Positions 18,239 to 25,719 of a stretch of DNA of 64,000 bases are shown here, one piece after another. The notes beneath the pieces are model-generated. The model saw nothing but the letters and a program-made list of their open reading frames with translations, did not search any database and was not told the DNA's origin. The stretch comes from Rhodobacterales bacterium (GTDB taxonomy: Bacteria; Pseudomonadota; Alphaproteobacteria; Rhodobacterales; Rhodobacteraceae). Position 1 is the stretch's first letter; every line of letters starts with the position of its first letter. The stretch lies in contig PDRY01000012.1 in NCBI GenBank assembly GCA_002748265.1, positions 186,001 through 250,000 of the forward strand, given 5' to 3'. Made by a program: the position numbers and the translations under genes.

Positions 18239-18577
18239 ATGAAGACATTTCCCATTGGGCTCGCTGCTCTGCTCTGCGCAGGCGTCGCCGCCGCGCAGGA
18301 CGCTCCACCACAAAACGCTCCCGCCCTTGCCTGCTGCTCAGGCGAGCTCTGCTGTGTCTTGCCATCAGGCAAGGTTGTCTGCTCTCGCCCCTGCGGCGCG
18401 CCGCTGCCGGGCGTGCCCAACACGCCGACCATCGGGCCGACGATCATGGAGGCCCCGGACCTCATGCGCACGATGGATATTCGCGATTTGCAGAGCGTCC
18501 TCAGCGGTGACAGCGCAATACGGAATTTAGGCACAGCGCAGGATTTGCGGCAGCTTCAAAGGGAGATGGATCAATGA
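18239..18577 (+). CDS. Exported cysteine-cluster protein
   Basis: 112 residues with a signal peptide (MKTFPIGLAALLCAGVAAAQ, cleaved near residue 19-20). The mature N-terminus has six Cys in 21 residues: CC-x4-CC-x8-C-x3-C (residues 32-52, ACCSGELCCVLPSGKVVCSRPC). Such spacing may bind metal or form disulfides. The rest is Pro-rich, then helical (RDLQSVLSGDSAIRNLGTAQDLRQLQREMDQ). The stop overlaps the next start by 4 bases, so it is coupled to a membrane protein. I recognise no family. Confidence 0.72.
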   Translation: MKTFPIGLAALLCAGVAAAQDAPPQNAPALACCSGELCCVLPSGKVVCSRPCGAPLPGVPNTPTIGPTIMEAPDLMRTMDIRDLQSVLSGDSAIRNLGTAQDLRQLQREMDQ

Positions 18578-19116
18578 CCTATTTCAGCGCTCTATTCTCC
18601 ACGCTTTGGCAGCATTTCACCATCAGCCTCGGGTTCGGGCTTGTGCCGGTGCTGATGATCGCCCTGATCTGTGCGGTCCTGGCCTGCCTGACATGGCGGC
18701 GTGAACTGATCCTTTTTGCCTTCAGCTTCGGCGTTCTGGGCGCCGCGACAGGGCTGCTGACGGGCAACAGCCGGGAACCCGTGGTTGCAGCGGTTCTGCC
18801 CGCCATACTTGCCCTGATCGGCGCGGTGATCGTCTATGCCTTCCCCAAGGTGCAGCCGAGCCTTCTGGGCGTCACCCAAAGCAAGGCTGACGCGCACCCC
18901 GAATACAAACGGGATGTCATCATCGTGTCCATCCTCGCACTGATGGTCTCGGCCTCCATGGGCGCCAGCTTCGGCGCGTCGATCCGAGAGGCCAACGAAG
19001 CCGCAGCCTTTGCCCGCACCCGCGAAGATTATCTGTTCCAAAACGTCGAAGTGCCTTTCATGATCGACAAGCTAAAGAATGACCTTGCAAACCAGCGGGC
19101 CGGATCGGCAAACTAG
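18574..19116 (+). CDS. Membrane protein coupled to the cysteine-cluster protein
   Basis: 180 residues with four likely transmembrane helices at about 17-39, 43-62, 68-90 and 113-135, and a C-terminal hydrophilic tail (EANEAAAFARTREDYLFQNVEVPFMIDKLKNDLANQ). It starts at ATGA inside the stop of the preceding gene, so the two are made together and probably interact at the membrane. No family recognised; not obviously a transporter. Confidence 0.72.
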   Translation: MTYFSALFSTLWQHFTISLGFGLVPVLMIALICAVLACLTWRRELILFAFSFGVLGAATGLLTGNSREPVVAAVLPAILALIGAVIVYAFPKVQPSLLGVTQSKADAHPEYKRDVIIVSILALMVSASMGASFGASIREANEAAAFARTREDYLFQNVEVPFMIDKLKNDLANQRAGSAN

Positions 19117-19143
19117 CCGTCACGCATAAGGGGGGCAAAGGGC

Positions 19144-19602
19144 ATGGAACTTGAAGGCAGCCGCATGATCGCGGCAGACAGGCAGACGGTCTGGCACCAT
19201 CTGAACGACGCTGAAACGCTCAAGGCGTGCATTCCCGGCTGTGAGGAGCTGACCGGCTCTGCCGAGGAGGGGTTCGAAGCCGTGGTGAAGCAGAAGGTCG
19301 GCCCGGTGAAGGCCACGTTCAAAGGCGCCGTTCGGATCGAAGATGCCAATGCGCCCGAAAGCTACCGTCTGGTCGGAGAGGGCAAGGGCGGCGTCGCCGG
19401 CTTTGCCAAGGGGGCGGCCGGTGTGACGCTGGCCGAAACGGGCGACGGCACGGAGCTGTCCTACACCGTCGACGCACAGGTCGGCGGCAAGCTGGCGCAG
19501 CTAGGCAACCGCATCATCGGCGGCTTTGCCCGCAATATGGCCGAGAAGTTTTTCGAGAATTTCGAAGCGCAGGTCACGGGCGAGGCCGAGCCTGACTCCT
19601 AA
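19144..19602 (+). CDS. CoxG/SRPBCC family protein
   Basis: 152-residue START-like (SRPBCC) fold protein of the CO dehydrogenase subunit G type: MELEGSRMIAADRQTVWHHLNDAETLKACIPGCEELTGSAEEGFEAVVKQKVGPVKATFKG. In oxidation clusters CoxG helps recruit or mature molybdenum enzymes at the membrane. No such enzyme is coded nearby, and the C-terminal membrane anchor found in some CoxG proteins is absent. The role here is therefore open; the fold may bind a hydrophobic ligand. Confidence 0.85.
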   Translation: MELEGSRMIAADRQTVWHHLNDAETLKACIPGCEELTGSAEEGFEAVVKQKVGPVKATFKGAVRIEDANAPESYRLVGEGKGGVAGFAKGAAGVTLAETGDGTELSYTVDAQVGGKLAQLGNRIIGGFARNMAEKFFENFEAQVTGEAEPDS

Positions 19603-19612
19603 GGTGGGCATG

Positions 19613-19634
19613 GGGCGGCCTCACAAAGCCGCCC
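19613..19634. terminator. Hairpin between convergent CoxG-like and YdcH genes
   Basis: GGGCGGC at 19613-19619 pairs with GCCGCCC at 19628-19634. There is no T-run; it may act for both genes. Confidence 0.45.
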
Positions 19635-19657
19635 GTCCCGTTATCACTGCGCCAAGA

Positions 19658-19897
19658 TCAGGCGTCCTGGATCATCGACCAGATTTCATCCTTGAGAGCC
19701 AGACGCTGCTTGCGCAGCTCGGCCATGTGCAGATCGTCGGTCGGCTCCACGTCGGTTTCAGCGCGGTGAACGGCACGGTTGATCTCGTGATAGTCATCCG
19801 ACAGCTTCGCAAAATGCGCATTGTCCGCGCGCAGCTTGTGCATCAGCTCGACGTGATCCGGGAACTCTTCGTGCAGCTCGTGGGGGGTGTTGGACAT
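19658..19897 (-). CDS. YdcH family protein (DUF465)
   Basis: 79-residue helical protein of the YdcH family: FPDHVELMHKLRADNAHFAKLSDDYHEINRAVHRAETDVEPTDDLHMAELRKQRLALKDEIWSMI. Two charged amphipathic helices separated by a short turn, as is usual for the family. The molecular role of YdcH proteins is not settled. Convergent with the CoxG-like gene and preceded by a GGAGAGAG ribosome binding site. Confidence 0.9.
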   Translation of the reverse strand: MSNTPHELHEEFPDHVELMHKLRADNAHFAKLSDDYHEINRAVHRAETDVEPTDDLHMAELRKQRLALKDEIWSMIQDA

Positions 19898-19994
19898 CGG
19901 GTTCTCTCTCCTCCGGTGCTTGGGGTGCCCAGCCTCGGCGGCTTGGGATGATTTCGCATTGACCTACGTCAATATCTCGGGCGCCGCTACCCGT

Positions 19995-20600
19995 TCAATG
20001 CGCGAATATCAACCCCGCAGCGATGGCCCACATGGTCAAACCGATCACGATGTCCAGCACGCGCCACGCCACCGGCCGCGCGAAGAGGGGTCTTAGCAGG
20101 GCTGCCCCGTAGCCAAGCGCGAAAAAGAAGACGAAGGAGGCCGACACGGCCCCGGCCCCGAACGCCGCGCGCGCGCCTTCGAATTTGGTGCTGACCGATC
20201 CGATCAGCAGAACCGTGTCCAGATAGACATGCGGGTTCAGCCAGGTCAGCGCCAAGACCACCGCAAGTGTCCGCGCCAAGCTTTGCGGCGGATGATCGTC
20301 GGGCGCGAGCGCCGCCCCCCCGCGCCAGGCCGCGCGCAGGTTCAGCGCGCCATAGGCGATCAGGAACGCCGCGCCCAGATAGCGCATCACCGGCGCCAGC
20401 TGCGGCAGCCAGCCTGACAGGGTCGCAAATCCGGCAACCCCGGCCGAGATCAGCAGAGCATCCGAGAGCGCGCAGGTCAGCACCACCCAGAGGACATGTT
20501 CGCCCCGCAATCCCTGGCGCAGAACAAAAGCGTTCTGGGCACCGATCGCGAGGATCAGACTGATGGAGAGCAGGAAACCATTGATGAAAGCAGAAGTCAT
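19995..20600 (-). CDS. LysE/ArgO family amino acid exporter
   Basis: Inner-membrane exporter of basic amino acids, 201 residues, six hydrophobic helices. The opening FINGFLLSISLILAIGAQNAFVLRQGL is the LysE/ArgO signature, and LTWLNPHVYLDTVLLIG (about 132-148) is the second conserved region. The ATG at 20600 is preferred over one 12 codons upstream, which would run into the intergenic control region. It is divergent from an ArgP/LysG-type regulator, the standard arrangement in which the regulator activates export when lysine or arginine accumulates. Confidence 0.93.
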   Translation of the reverse strand: MTSAFINGFLLSISLILAIGAQNAFVLRQGLRGEHVLWVVLTCALSDALLISAGVAGFATLSGWLPQLAPVMRYLGAAFLIAYGALNLRAAWRGGAALAPDDHPPQSLARTLAVVLALTWLNPHVYLDTVLLIGSVSTKFEGARAAFGAGAVSASFVFFFALGYGAALLRPLFARPVAWRVLDIVIGLTMWAIAAGLIFAH

Positions 20601-20636
20601 GACCGCTTGACTAAGCGTCCGCCATACGTAAGCCAA

Positions 20637-20650
20637 GTTAATGATTTAAC
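20637..20650. promoter_or_regulatory. Inverted repeat in the lysE-argP intergenic region
   Basis: GTTAA-TGAT-TTAAC in an AT-rich stretch between the divergent starts. It is a candidate LysR-type binding site for the adjacent regulator or a divergent promoter element. Confidence 0.45.
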
Positions 20651-20669
20651 CTCTAATGTAGATTCTCTA

Positions 20670-21545
20670 ATGATCGACCGTGCCGCTCTCGCCACCCTTG
20701 CCGCCGTGCTGCGCAGCGGCTCTTTCGACCGGGCAAGCGCCCGGCTGGGGGTCACGCCCTCCGCCGTGTCGCAGAGGATCAAAGCCCTGGAGGAGCAGAT
20801 GGGCGCCGCCCTGATCTTGCGGGGAACGCCCTGCACGGCAACGCCCCTGGGCGCGCGGCTGCTGCGCCATGCCGATGCGGTCGGCGCGCTCGAAGCGCAG
20901 CTTCTGGGAGAGATCGGTGAAAGCGGCGGAGCGATGCCCACCCTGCGGATCGCGGTTACGGCAGACAGCCTCGCGACCTGGCTGATGCCCGCGCTCGCCT
21001 CTGTCAAAGACGTGCTGTTCGATCTGGTGATCGACGATCAGGACCACAGCGCCGACTGGCTCCGGCGCGGTGAGGTCGCAGGCGCCCTGACCGCCCGCGC
21101 GCGCCCGGTGCAGGGCTGCGACGCGGTTCAGCTGGGCGCTCTTCGCTATCACGCCGCAGCCAGCCCCAGCTACCTGGCCCGGTGGTTCCCCAAGGGCCTG
21201 ACCCCAGAGGCTGCCAGCACCGCCCCCATGCTGCAATTCAATGCAAAGGACGCGCTGCAACATCAGTGGCTGCGCGGGCAGCTCGGGGCCGAGATCGCGC
21301 CGCTCGCGCATCAGATCGCGTCCGCTCAGGGCTTTCGCGACGCAGCGTTCGCGGGGCTGGGCTGGGGCATGATCCCCGCCGGGCTGATCGAAGACGACTT
21401 GTCCCGGGGCAGGCTCGCCCTGCTCGCCCCCGATCCGCTGGATCAGCCGCTGACCTGGCAAACCCCGCGCGCCACGAAAGCCACCACCACGGCGTTGACC
21501 GCCGCTATCCGCCACGCGGCGCGGACGGGATTGGTGGCGGTCTAA
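20670..21545 (+). CDS. ArgP/LysG-type LysR regulator
   Basis: LysR-family regulator of 291 residues. The N-terminal winged HTH reads LATLAAVLRSGSFDRASARLGVTPSAVSQRIKALEEQMGAALILR, and the C-terminal effector domain follows (about 90-285). The sequence and divergent position next to lysE match ArgP (IciA)/LysG, which activate basic amino acid export on binding lysine or arginine. The ATG at 20670 is chosen because longer upstream frames would cover the lysE promoter. Whether it responds to lysine, arginine or both is unknown. Confidence 0.9.
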   Translation: MIDRAALATLAAVLRSGSFDRASARLGVTPSAVSQRIKALEEQMGAALILRGTPCTATPLGARLLRHADAVGALEAQLLGEIGESGGAMPTLRIAVTADSLATWLMPALASVKDVLFDLVIDDQDHSADWLRRGEVAGALTARARPVQGCDAVQLGALRYHAAASPSYLARWFPKGLTPEAASTAPMLQFNAKDALQHQWLRGQLGAEIAPLAHQIASAQGFRDAAFAGLGWGMIPAGLIEDDLSRGRLALLAPDPLDQPLTWQTPRATKATTTALTAAIRHAARTGLVAV

Positions 21546-21604
21546 GGATTCTGTCCGATGGCCCCGGTCAGCGCGACGCGGCAGCTCCGCAGCACAGCGC
21601 ACCA

Positions 21605-21913
21605 CTACGGGACAGGATCATAATGTCCCCAAGCCGGCGAGCGGGGACCGCTGTAAGGCTGCAGATCGACGCAGAACTGATAGATCGTCTGGCCGCCTTT
21701 CTCAAAGACGACATGCTTGGTCGCAAAGACGAGATAACGGATGGGGGCTTCGGGCGTCCCGATCTTGCCGACCCCATCAAGGCGGTCCCACCCGTGATCG
21801 TCAAAGCGTTCGCCCACGTGAAGCGGCATGAACGGGCTGGCCGAGCGGAACACCGCCACGGGTTTATGTTCACCGGAGATGTCGCACAAAACGAGCTCAT
21901 AGATATCGGGCAT
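21605..21913 (-). CDS. Unknown small protein, 102 residues
   Basis: Starts MPDIYELVLCDISGEHKPVAVFRSASPFMPLHVGERFDDHGWDRLDGVGKIGTPEAPIRYLVFATKHVVFEKGGQTIYQFCVDL. It reads as a beta-rich soluble protein without signal or membrane helix. A GAGGAAGAGG upstream supports the ATG at 21913 rather than longer frames. Convergent with the LysR gene. The family is not recognised, but the sequence looks like a genuine protein with conserved-type aromatic residues and good codon use. Confidence 0.7.
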   Translation of the reverse strand: MPDIYELVLCDISGEHKPVAVFRSASPFMPLHVGERFDDHGWDRLDGVGKIGTPEAPIRYLVFATKHVVFEKGGQTIYQFCVDLQPYSGPRSPAWGHYDPVP

Positions 21914-22059
21914 CGGGCCAGCCTCTTCCTCAACGTGCAACGACCCTAGTCCGGCAAGCGTCTCTTGGCGAGGCGGACACGCGCGGGCTACTGGCGGCAT
22001 ACCCCGAAACGCAAAACGGCGCCCCGGTGGGGACGCCGCCTGCAAGGATCCGTTCGAAA

Positions 22060-22809
22060 TCAGCTGTTGGCGTAAGCTTCCATGGCTTCGTCGCTGGCTT
22101 CGACATTGGTGGTCACGGTCTGGATGTCGTCATCGTCTTCCAGGGCCTCGACCAGCTTCATCAGCTTGGCAAACCCATCGGCATCGACAGGCGCGGTTGT
22201 GCTCGGGCGCCAGACCAGCTTGGTGCTTTGGGATTCGCCCAGATCAGCTTCCAGAGCATTGGACACCTCGTTCAGGTCGGTGTCGGCGCACCAGACGACA
22301 TGGCCGTCCTCGTCGCTCTCCACGTCCTCGGCGCCCGCCTCAATGGCGGCCATCATCACGTCATCGGCATCCCCGGCTTCGGCGGTGTAAACCACCTGGC
22401 CTTTGCGCTCGAACATGAACTGGACGGAGCCGGTTTCCCCGAGGTTGCCGCCATTCTTGCCGAAGGTGGAGCGCACGGTGGAAGCGGTGCGGTTGCGGTT
22501 GTCGGTCATCGCCTCGACGATCACCGCCACGCCATCGGGGCCGTAGCCCTCATAGCGGATCTCTTCGTAATTCTCGGCGTCTCCGCCCATGGATTTCTTG
22601 ATCGCGCGATCAATCACGTCCTTGGGCACGGAGCTGGACTTGGCTTCCTTCACCGCCATGCGCAGGCGCGGGTTCTTGTCCGGGTCCGGGTCGCCCATCT
22701 TGGCGGCCACGGTGATCTCCTTGGCCAGTTTGGAAAACAGCTTCGAGCGCGCGGCATCCTGACGCCCCTTGCGGTGCTGGATATTCGCCCATTTGGAATG
22801 GCCGGCCAT
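22060..22809 (-). CDS. yebC: YebC/PmpR family protein
   Basis: 249-residue member of the YebC/PmpR (DUF28) family: [53 protein letters not shown] is the family opening. Members have been described as DNA-binding regulators and, more recently, as factors helping ribosomes at difficult proline stretches. Length is normal. An acidic segment lies near residue 175 ([13 protein letters not shown]). The ATG at 22809 is fixed by the conserved MAGHSKW start. The upstream gap separates it from a divergent amidotransferase gene. Confidence 0.95.
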   Translation of the reverse strand: MAGHSKWANIQHRKGRQDAARSKLFSKLAKEITVAAKMGDPDPDKNPRLRMAVKEAKSSSVPKDVIDRAIKKSMGGDAENYEEIRYEGYGPDGVAVIVEAMTDNRNRTASTVRSTFGKNGGNLGETGSVQFMFERKGQVVYTAEAGDADDVMMAAIEAGAEDVESDEDGHVVWCADTDLNEVSNALEADLGESQSTKLVWRPSTTAPVDADGFAKLMKLVEALEDDDDIQTVTTNVEASDEAMEAYANS

Positions 22810-22910
22810 GTCGGTCCTCATCGTTTTAGCGTTTTCCCGTCTATACGCGCCCCCGCCCTGCGCCCGCAAGCGCCATTGGCACCCGCGCCGCTTCGCGTTA
22901 ATCCGATGGC

Positions 22911-23651
22911 ATGAAGCCGTTCCTTATTCTCCAGCTCCGCCCCGAAACCGAAGCCGCCGATGGCGAATACCACGCCTTTCTCGACAAAGGGGGCCTGCGC
23001 GAGGAGGACACCCATCGCATCCGGCTCGATCAGGAGGATCTCCCCGAGGGTCTGGACCTGTCAGCCTATTCCGGCGTGATCGTCGGCGGCGGCCCCGGCT
23101 GCGTGAGCGATGCCCCCGAAGACAAACCCGCGGATGAAGCCCGGATCGAAGCCGAAATCCTTGGACTGATGCCGCAGATCACGGGTGGCGACATTCCCTT
23201 CATGGGCTGCTGCTATGGCATGGGCATTCTGGGCGCGCATCTGGGCGCCGAGGTCGGCAAAGGCCGCTATGGCGAGCCGGTCCGGGCCACCGGCTGCACG
23301 CTGACAGAGGCGGGCACGCAGGATCCGCTGACGACCGGACTGCCCGCCGGGTTCGGAGCCTTTGTCGGTCATAAGGAAGCGCTGCACGAGCTGCCCAAGG
23401 GCTGCGCCCACCTGGTGGGATCCGATCCCTGCCCTTTCCAAATGGTGCGCTACGGCCAGAACGTCTACGCGACTCAGTTCCACCCCGAAGCCGACGCCCA
23501 CGTGTTTGAGGAACGGATCAAGATCTACCGGCACAAAGGGTATTTCCACCCCGACGAGGCCGACGCGCTGATCGACATGTGTCATGCAGCCGACGTGCAA
23601 TGGCCGGAAATCATCCTGAAGCGGTTCGTGGAGCGCTACCGCCAAGCCTAA
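22911..23651 (+). CDS. Class I glutamine amidotransferase (GMP synthase-like domain)
   Basis: 246 residues of a class I glutamine amidotransferase fold. The nucleophile elbow is MGCCYGMG with the catalytic Cys at about residue 100, and the catalytic His is in QFHPEAD (about 188). The last Glu of the triad is probably Glu190 in the same motif. It is a stand-alone domain without synthetase partner, as in YfeJ-like proteins, and may be a gamma-glutamyl hydrolase or amidase. Its substrate cannot be told. The ATG at 22911 gives the normal N-terminus [11 protein letters not shown]. Confidence 0.87.
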   Translation: MKPFLILQLRPETEAADGEYHAFLDKGGLREEDTHRIRLDQEDLPEGLDLSAYSGVIVGGGPGCVSDAPEDKPADEARIEAEILGLMPQITGGDIPFMGCCYGMGILGAHLGAEVGKGRYGEPVRATGCTLTEAGTQDPLTTGLPAGFGAFVGHKEALHELPKGCAHLVGSDPCPFQMVRYGQNVYATQFHPEADAHVFEERIKIYRHKGYFHPDEADALIDMCHAADVQWPEIILKRFVERYRQA

Positions 23652-23756
23652 TATCGGGGCGTTCTTGCCACTTTTGTACGAAATACGACCGGATTGAGGA
23701 CATCCGGGCTCTCGGCATGCGATTTTCGCACAACCGATGCGGGATCTGCCGTAGGG

Positions 23757-23772
23757 TTAGCAAACGGTAAAC
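23757..23772 (+). promoter_or_regulatory. Weak CtrA-like motif before the Hint protein gene
   Basis: TTAG-N7-TAAAC resembles the alphaproteobacterial CtrA consensus TTAA-N7-TTAAC with two changes, 35 bases before the start at 23807. Surface and secreted-protein genes in this group are often CtrA-controlled; the match is weak. Confidence 0.25.
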
Positions 23773-23806
23773 GTATCGCGTTCGACGTCAGCAGCGTGAG
23801 GCAGCC

Positions 23807-25114
23807 ATGCCCTCGATCTACGACATCTACGCGACCGAGGTCGTGAATGGCGTCGCATCCGGCGATTCCGTCCTGATCCAGTTCGCGCTCTACGCTCCCG
23901 GAGAGCCAATCGACCCCAATGATGGGGCCGAGTTGCGGATCATCGACAGCGATGGCGACGGGCTGATCAGCCGGTCCGAATTCCGAAATGCCACGGGCGG
24001 CGGCGGGTTCGGGCTCAATGGCGGGTCAGAGCAACTTCTCTTCGACGGCGACCGAGGCGGAGACAACGGCACGCTCTACAGCCCCAGCCCCGTGGCGGAC
24101 GGCACGGACCTGACCCCGTTCCTCGACGACCTTGACCAGAATTTCACCCCGGTCTCGCCAGACAAGGTTGATGCCGTGCCCGGCAACCCGACTCCGGATG
24201 ACAATCCCCTATGCCTACGCGCGGGCACACTAATGATGACGCCAGACGGTCTGCGCCCGGTCGAAACCCTCACCTCCGGAGATCTTGTCTACACCCTGAA
24301 CGCCGGTCATCAGCCGATCTTGTGGATGTCCCGTCGCAATCACCGCACATGCCCGCGCACCGCGCCCGTTAGGATTGCCAAAGGGGCGCTCGGCCACGGC
24401 CGCCCGGAGCGTGACATGTGGGTCTCCCCTCAGCACCGGCTCCTGCTGTGCTCGCGCGCGCTGCGCAATCTGACGGGCATTCCCTGCGCCCTGGCCGCGG
24501 CGAAGCATCTGGTCGGCCTACCGGGCATTGCGGGGACCGATGCGGGGGCGCAGGTCTCGTATTTTCATATGCTACTGCCGCAGCACAGCGTGGTGGTCGC
24601 GGAAGGTGCGCCGGTCGAGAGCCTCTATCCCGGAGGCACCGGGCTTGGCTTCCTGTCTGCCCGCCAGAGGGAAGAGCTGCTTCACGCCCTGCCGATCCTG
24701 CGCGATCCGGATCACACCCCCGCACCGTGCCTGCCGCTGATGCGGGCGCGCGATCTCAAGGCGTGGCGGAGCCGCATGATCCGCACAGGTCGCACACCGC
24801 TGGAGGATCTGCCCACACTCAACCCGCTCGCCCCGCTCCCCCCGTTGGGTCAGCGACGCCGCGCGGACAGGGCCAGCCACAGGTTGGACGCCAGCAACGT
24901 CAGCAGGATGACCGCGCCGCCGGTCAGCGTGGGGGCGCCCGGCTGCTCTCCGATGAACCACCACACCAGAAGCGGACCGAAGACGGCCTCCAGCAGCAGC
25001 AAAAGGCCGACATCGGCCGCAGTGATATGGCGTGGACCGATGGTCAGGCAGATGAACGCCAGCGGCGATACGATCAGCCCCATCCCCAGGATCGGCGCCC
25101 AATCCCCGGGCTGA
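23807..25114 (+). CDS. EF-hand/Hint-domain protein with antisense C-terminal tail
   Basis: Open frame of 435 residues. A perfect EF-hand loop D47SDGDGLISRSE58 suggests calcium binding. A Hint domain (Hint_2 type) starts at Cys136 in LCLRAGTLMMTPDGLRPVETLTSGDLVYTL and runs to about 290 (VSPQHRLLLCS, HSVVVAEGAPVESLYPG). Hint domains self-cleave or are degenerate relatives; in Rhodobacterales they occur in secreted proteins. There is no N-terminal signal peptide, so type I secretion is possible. The last 88 residues or so (from 24850) are coded antisense to the EamA gene, are low-complexity and probably reflect a lost stop codon. The functional part likely ends near residue 345. Confidence 0.8.
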   Translation: MPSIYDIYATEVVNGVASGDSVLIQFALYAPGEPIDPNDGAELRIIDSDGDGLISRSEFRNATGGGGFGLNGGSEQLLFDGDRGGDNGTLYSPSPVADGTDLTPFLDDLDQNFTPVSPDKVDAVPGNPTPDDNPLCLRAGTLMMTPDGLRPVETLTSGDLVYTLNAGHQPILWMSRRNHRTCPRTAPVRIAKGALGHGRPERDMWVSPQHRLLLCSRALRNLTGIPCALAAAKHLVGLPGIAGTDAGAQVSYFHMLLPQHSVVVAEGAPVESLYPGGTGLGFLSARQREELLHALPILRDPDHTPAPCLPLMRARDLKAWRSRMIRTGRTPLEDLPTLNPLAPLPPLGQRRRADRASHRLDASNVSRMTAPPVSVGAPGCSPMNHHTRSGPKTASSSSKRPTSAAVIWRGPMVRQMNASGDTISPIPRIGAQSPG

Positions 25115-25719
25115 GGCATCAGCTCCGGCGCCAGCAGCAGCCCGAACAGCGCCCCCGCCCAGGCGCCCAGCCCCATGGCGGGCACGGTGCTGCGGGTCTT
25201 GCGGGCCCGCGCGATGGAAAACGACGCCGCCATCGACGCCGCCGCTGCAATCGCGGCCAGATCGCCGTCCAGACTGCCCTGCCCCTCGCCCAGCGATCCC
25301 GATGCGATGATGCCGATCCCGCTCAGGGTCATCGCAATGGTGATCCAGGTCCGCCGGGACACGGTCTCTCCCAGGATAAACCGCGCGATGAGCGCCGCGA
25401 AGACCGGAGAGGTCGAGACCAGAAACAGCGTGTTCGCCACAAGCGTATGGGTCGCGGCGTAGAGAAACAGAACGTTCCCCGCCGCAAAGGTCATGACGGC
25501 GGACCATCCCAGCACCCCCATCTTGGGCACATGGGCCAGCTCGCGGGGCTCGAACAGGGCGCACCATGCGATCACGACCACGCCGGTGAAGAACCCGCGC
25601 CAGATCATCATGGTCCACGGATCGGCCTCCACCAGCCGGATCAGCAGCGTGTCAGGCGAAATGATCAGCACGCCCAGCAGCGTGATCAGAACGCCGCGCA
25701 GATAGGGACTGACGGTCAT
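24850..25719 (-). CDS. EamA family (DMT) transporter
   Basis: Ten-helix drug/metabolite transporter family protein of 289 residues with two EamA repeats: the first starts LRGVLITLLGVLIISPDTLLIRLVEADPWTMMIWRGFF, the second covers about 150-280 and ends LLLLEAVFGPLLVWWFIGEQPGAPTLTGGAVILLTLLASN. The ATG at 25719 overlaps the stop of the SLC13 gene (ATGA), so they share a transcript. The substrate is unknown; members export metabolites or amino acids. Its 3' 265 bases overlap the Hint protein frame on the other strand. Confidence 0.9.
   Translation of the reverse strand: MTVSPYLRGVLITLLGVLIISPDTLLIRLVEADPWTMMIWRGFFTGVVVIAWCALFEPRELAHVPKMGVLGWSAVMTFAAGNVLFLYAATHTLVANTLFLVSTSPVFAALIARFILGETVSRRTWITIAMTLSGIGIIASGSLGEGQGSLDGDLAAIAAAASMAASFSIARARKTRSTVPAMGLGAWAGALFGLLLAPELMPQPGDWAPILGMGLIVSPLAFICLTIGPRHITAADVGLLLLLEAVFGPLLVWWFIGEQPGAPTLTGGAVILLTLLASNLWLALSARRR

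Noticed and set aside
20637-20650. CtrA site in the lysE-argP region
   Set aside because: The TTAA and TTAAC halves are 4 bases apart, not 7; a LysR-type dyad fits better.
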